Assembly (NCBI GenBank): GCA_009917545.1
Contig: QZDW01000006.1
Span: 62,001 to 126,000, forward strand
Direction: 5' to 3'
Length of the DNA: 64,000 nt
DNA from: a bacterium 1XD42-76
GTDB lineage: Bacteria; Bacillota; Clostridia; Lachnospirales; Lachnospiraceae
A program made the translations under genes and the position numbers. The notes under the pieces were generated by a model. The model saw nothing but the letters and a program-made list of their open reading frames with translations. It was not told the DNA's origin and ran no database searches. Below, in pieces: positions 62,385-64,000 of the stretch. Position 1 is the stretch's first letter, and the number at the start of each line of letters is the position of its first letter.

Positions 62385-63803
62385 GTGTTAAGGAAACGGA
62401 CGGTACATAAGGAGATCGCGGACGTCAGCCGGTACACGGCAAAAAGGCTTAAGGATATGGCGCAGTCCCTGACCGGTCTGGCAAAGACGTTTGGAAACGC
62501 AAAGGATGAGCCGGGCCTGACAAAGGAGGACGGGATCGCGGCCTTGGAAACGGCAGCGGCCCTTGTGTGCGGGGACTGCGAGCGGTGTGGAATCCGGTGG
62601 GAATGCCGTACGGAGGATGAGAAGGAAAACTATTATCTTTATTATCTGCTCCGTACCTTTGAGAAAAAGGGATGTATTGATTATGAGGACATGCCCCGGA
62701 GATTTCTGGAGCTTTGCAGAAAAAAGACAGATTACCTGGGACATTTGAACCGTAATCTCGGGCGGGCGACCATGAACCTGTCATGGAAAAACAAATTTTT
62801 AGAGAGCCGGGATACAGTGATGGTGCAGTTTCAGGAGATGGCGGGAATCCTGGAGGAATTCTCGGAGCAGATGGAGCAGGCGGCAGATATCACGATGCAG
62901 TTTGAGCCTGCGCTCACAGCAGCTTTCCGGAAACGGCGCATTCAGGCGGAAAACATGCTGGTGTTACAATATGAAGAGAGGCAGCGGGAAGTGTTCGTGA
63001 CAGCAAGGATGACGAACGGGCGCTGTATGACGGCCAAGGATGCCGCGGCACTGGTAGCGTATGCCATGAAAGGGAGCTTCAGCCCGGCCAGAGACGGGAA
63101 AACGATCATCACAAGAAACGCCGCCGCATTTCGTTTCATTGAGGACGGGAGATACCAGATTATCTGTGGGGCTTCCCGGACGCCCAAGGAGGGCGAGGAA
63201 ATCTCAGGAGACAGCTATACCTTCAAGAACACCCTGCCCGGACAAGCCATTATGAGCCTGTCAGACGGGATGGGCAGCGGCAGGACGGCCAATGAGGACA
63301 GCGAACGGGTCATTGAACTGACCGAGCAGCTTTTAGAGACGGGATTCTCGGCCCGTGCTGCGCTGAAATTAGTCAATACAGTGCTTCTTCTGACTGGCGC
63401 CAGCGAACGGCCGGCCACACTCGATTTGTGTCTTACCGATCTCTATACAGGCGCGGTGGAGATCATGAAACTGGGGGCTGCCGCCTCATTTGTTATCGGG
63501 CGGGAATGTGTGGATATCCTGGAATCGGAGCACGTGCCGGCCGGGGTCATCAACCCCGTGGAACCAGTTCTTTTATCGAGAAAGCTCTGGGACGGGGACC
63601 GCATTGTGATGGTGAGCGACGGAATCTTGGATGCCATGCCGGGGGACGAGAAAGAAAATGCTTTTATTGATTTTCTGGCCGGGCTTCCAGCCGTAGGTCC
63701 CCAGGAAACAGCAGAACTGATTTTGACCTTTGCGCTGTCATTTGAGGGACAGCCTCAGGATGATATGACCGTCCTGGTGGGCGGGATATACAAAAGGGGA
63801 TAA
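62385..63803 (+). CDS. spoIIE: Stage II sporulation protein E phosphatase, short form
   Basis: A 472-residue SpoIIE-family PP2C phosphatase. The cysteine-containing regulatory region (CGDCERCGIRWECR, about residues 62-75) and the catalytic PP2C domain (residues about 270-470: SGDSYTFKNTLPGQAIMSLS, DGMGSGRTANEDS, VSDGILDAMPG, DDMTVLVGGIY) are present. Bacillus SpoIIE is about 820 residues with a ten-helix N-terminal membrane domain; no such helices exist here. It activates forespore sigma-F by dephosphorylating SpoIIAA. GTG start after AGGAGGG. Confidence 0.9.
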   Translation: MLRKRTVHKEIADVSRYTAKRLKDMAQSLTGLAKTFGNAKDEPGLTKEDGIAALETAAALVCGDCERCGIRWECRTEDEKENYYLYYLLRTFEKKGCIDYEDMPRRFLELCRKKTDYLGHLNRNLGRATMNLSWKNKFLESRDTVMVQFQEMAGILEEFSEQMEQAADITMQFEPALTAAFRKRRIQAENMLVLQYEERQREVFVTARMTNGRCMTAKDAAALVAYAMKGSFSPARDGKTIITRNAAAFRFIEDGRYQIICGASRTPKEGEEISGDSYTFKNTLPGQAIMSLSDGMGSGRTANEDSERVIELTEQLLETGFSARAALKLVNTVLLLTGASERPATLDLCLTDLYTGAVEIMKLGAAASFVIGRECVDILESEHVPAGVINPVEPVLLSRKLWDGDRIVMVSDGILDAMPGDEKENAFIDFLAGLPAVGPQETAELILTFALSFEGQPQDDMTVLVGGIYKRG

Positions 63804-63819
63804 AAGCGGAGGAGACGGA

Positions 63820-64000
63820 ATGGACGTACAGGCGATGAAGGCACGGGTGCTTGACTTCATGAAAAGCTGTAATATGACAGAGGGAGGGGACGGTGTCCTG
63901 GCGGCGGTATCTGGCGGCGCTGACTCCGTGTGCCTCCTTTTTTTGCTGAAAGAACTGTCCTTTGGGCTGGGAATCCGCCTCTGGGTGTTCCATTTAAACC
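63820..64000 (+). CDS. tilS: tRNA(Ile)-lysidine synthetase TilS (3' end cut by window)
   Basis: The first 60 residues of TilS, with the ATP-pyrophosphatase loop motif AVSGGADSVCLLFLL. TilS modifies C34 of the tRNA-Ile that reads AUA. ATG 63820 follows GGAGGAGAC, 16 bases after spoIIE, as in other Clostridia. The rest lies beyond the right edge. Confidence 0.93.
   Translation, partial: MDVQAMKARVLDFMKSCNMTEGGDGVLAAVSGGADSVCLLFLLKELSFGLGIRLWVFHLN

Overview
The window looks like the chromosome of a spore-forming gut Clostridium relative, most likely family Lachnospiraceae. The evidence is the gene order HU - rqcP - yabP - yabQ - divIC - spoIIE - tilS at the right end, the glgC-glgD pair, spoVG, spoVT and yyaC, and strong AGGAGG ribosome binding sites throughout. 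I cannot name the species.

Positions 1 to about 19786 are the right-hand part of a contractile-tailed (P2-like myophage) prophage; its head and early genes lie off the left edge. In order it carries tail sheath (cut by the edge), tail tube, a tail assembly chaperone with a probable -1 frameshift, tape measure, tail protein X, hub D, baseplate V, U, gp25-like, J, I, a tail-fibre gene and a second receptor-binding gene. The last is the target of a diversity-generating retroelement (DGR): variable repeat 12146-12254, template repeat 12395-12503, reverse transcriptase 12697-13929. The two repeats differ at 11 positions and every one is an adenine in the template. XkdX, small proteins, holin and a modular endolysin follow. 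After the lysin come a candidate small RNA with its own promoter and terminator, a leftward cluster of small genes, a truncated excisionase-like fragment and a tyrosine integrase. Seven TATTAGCA arm-type repeats lie between the integrase and the 3' end of a tRNA-Arg(CCU) gene, which is the likely attachment site. Two decayed copies of that tRNA follow at exact 103-bp steps.

From about 20 kb on the DNA is mostly housekeeping chromosome: rhomboid protease, HIT protein, murG, an unusual array of about 17 degenerate 43-bp repeats (23650-24400), a small AT-rich patch with a DUF4367-like membrane protein and a secreted protein, a TSCPD protein, mtnN, pgi, coiled-coil membrane proteins, a MATE transporter, yyaC, an MPN-like/LysM membrane protein, a DUF5711-like protein, transketolase, a ROK kinase and a CBS-domain pyrophosphatase. 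A tight run of flavin reductase, an atypical cysteine-synthase-like enzyme, a 139-residue protein and a 1711-residue DUF4132 protein comes next.

The last 13 kb hold a DUF1576 membrane protein, a Nim-like flavoprotein, an M20 amidohydrolase, the glycogen genes glgC-glgD, spoVG, a hybrid sensor kinase, spoVT and the HU-to-tilS sporulation/division cluster. Two control features stand out there. A near-perfect hairpin buries the yabP ribosome binding site. The spoIIE promoter has a 21-nt spacer like Spo0A-activated promoters of Bacillus, although the SpoIIE protein here lacks its membrane domain. The strongest exciting system in the window is the prophage DGR.
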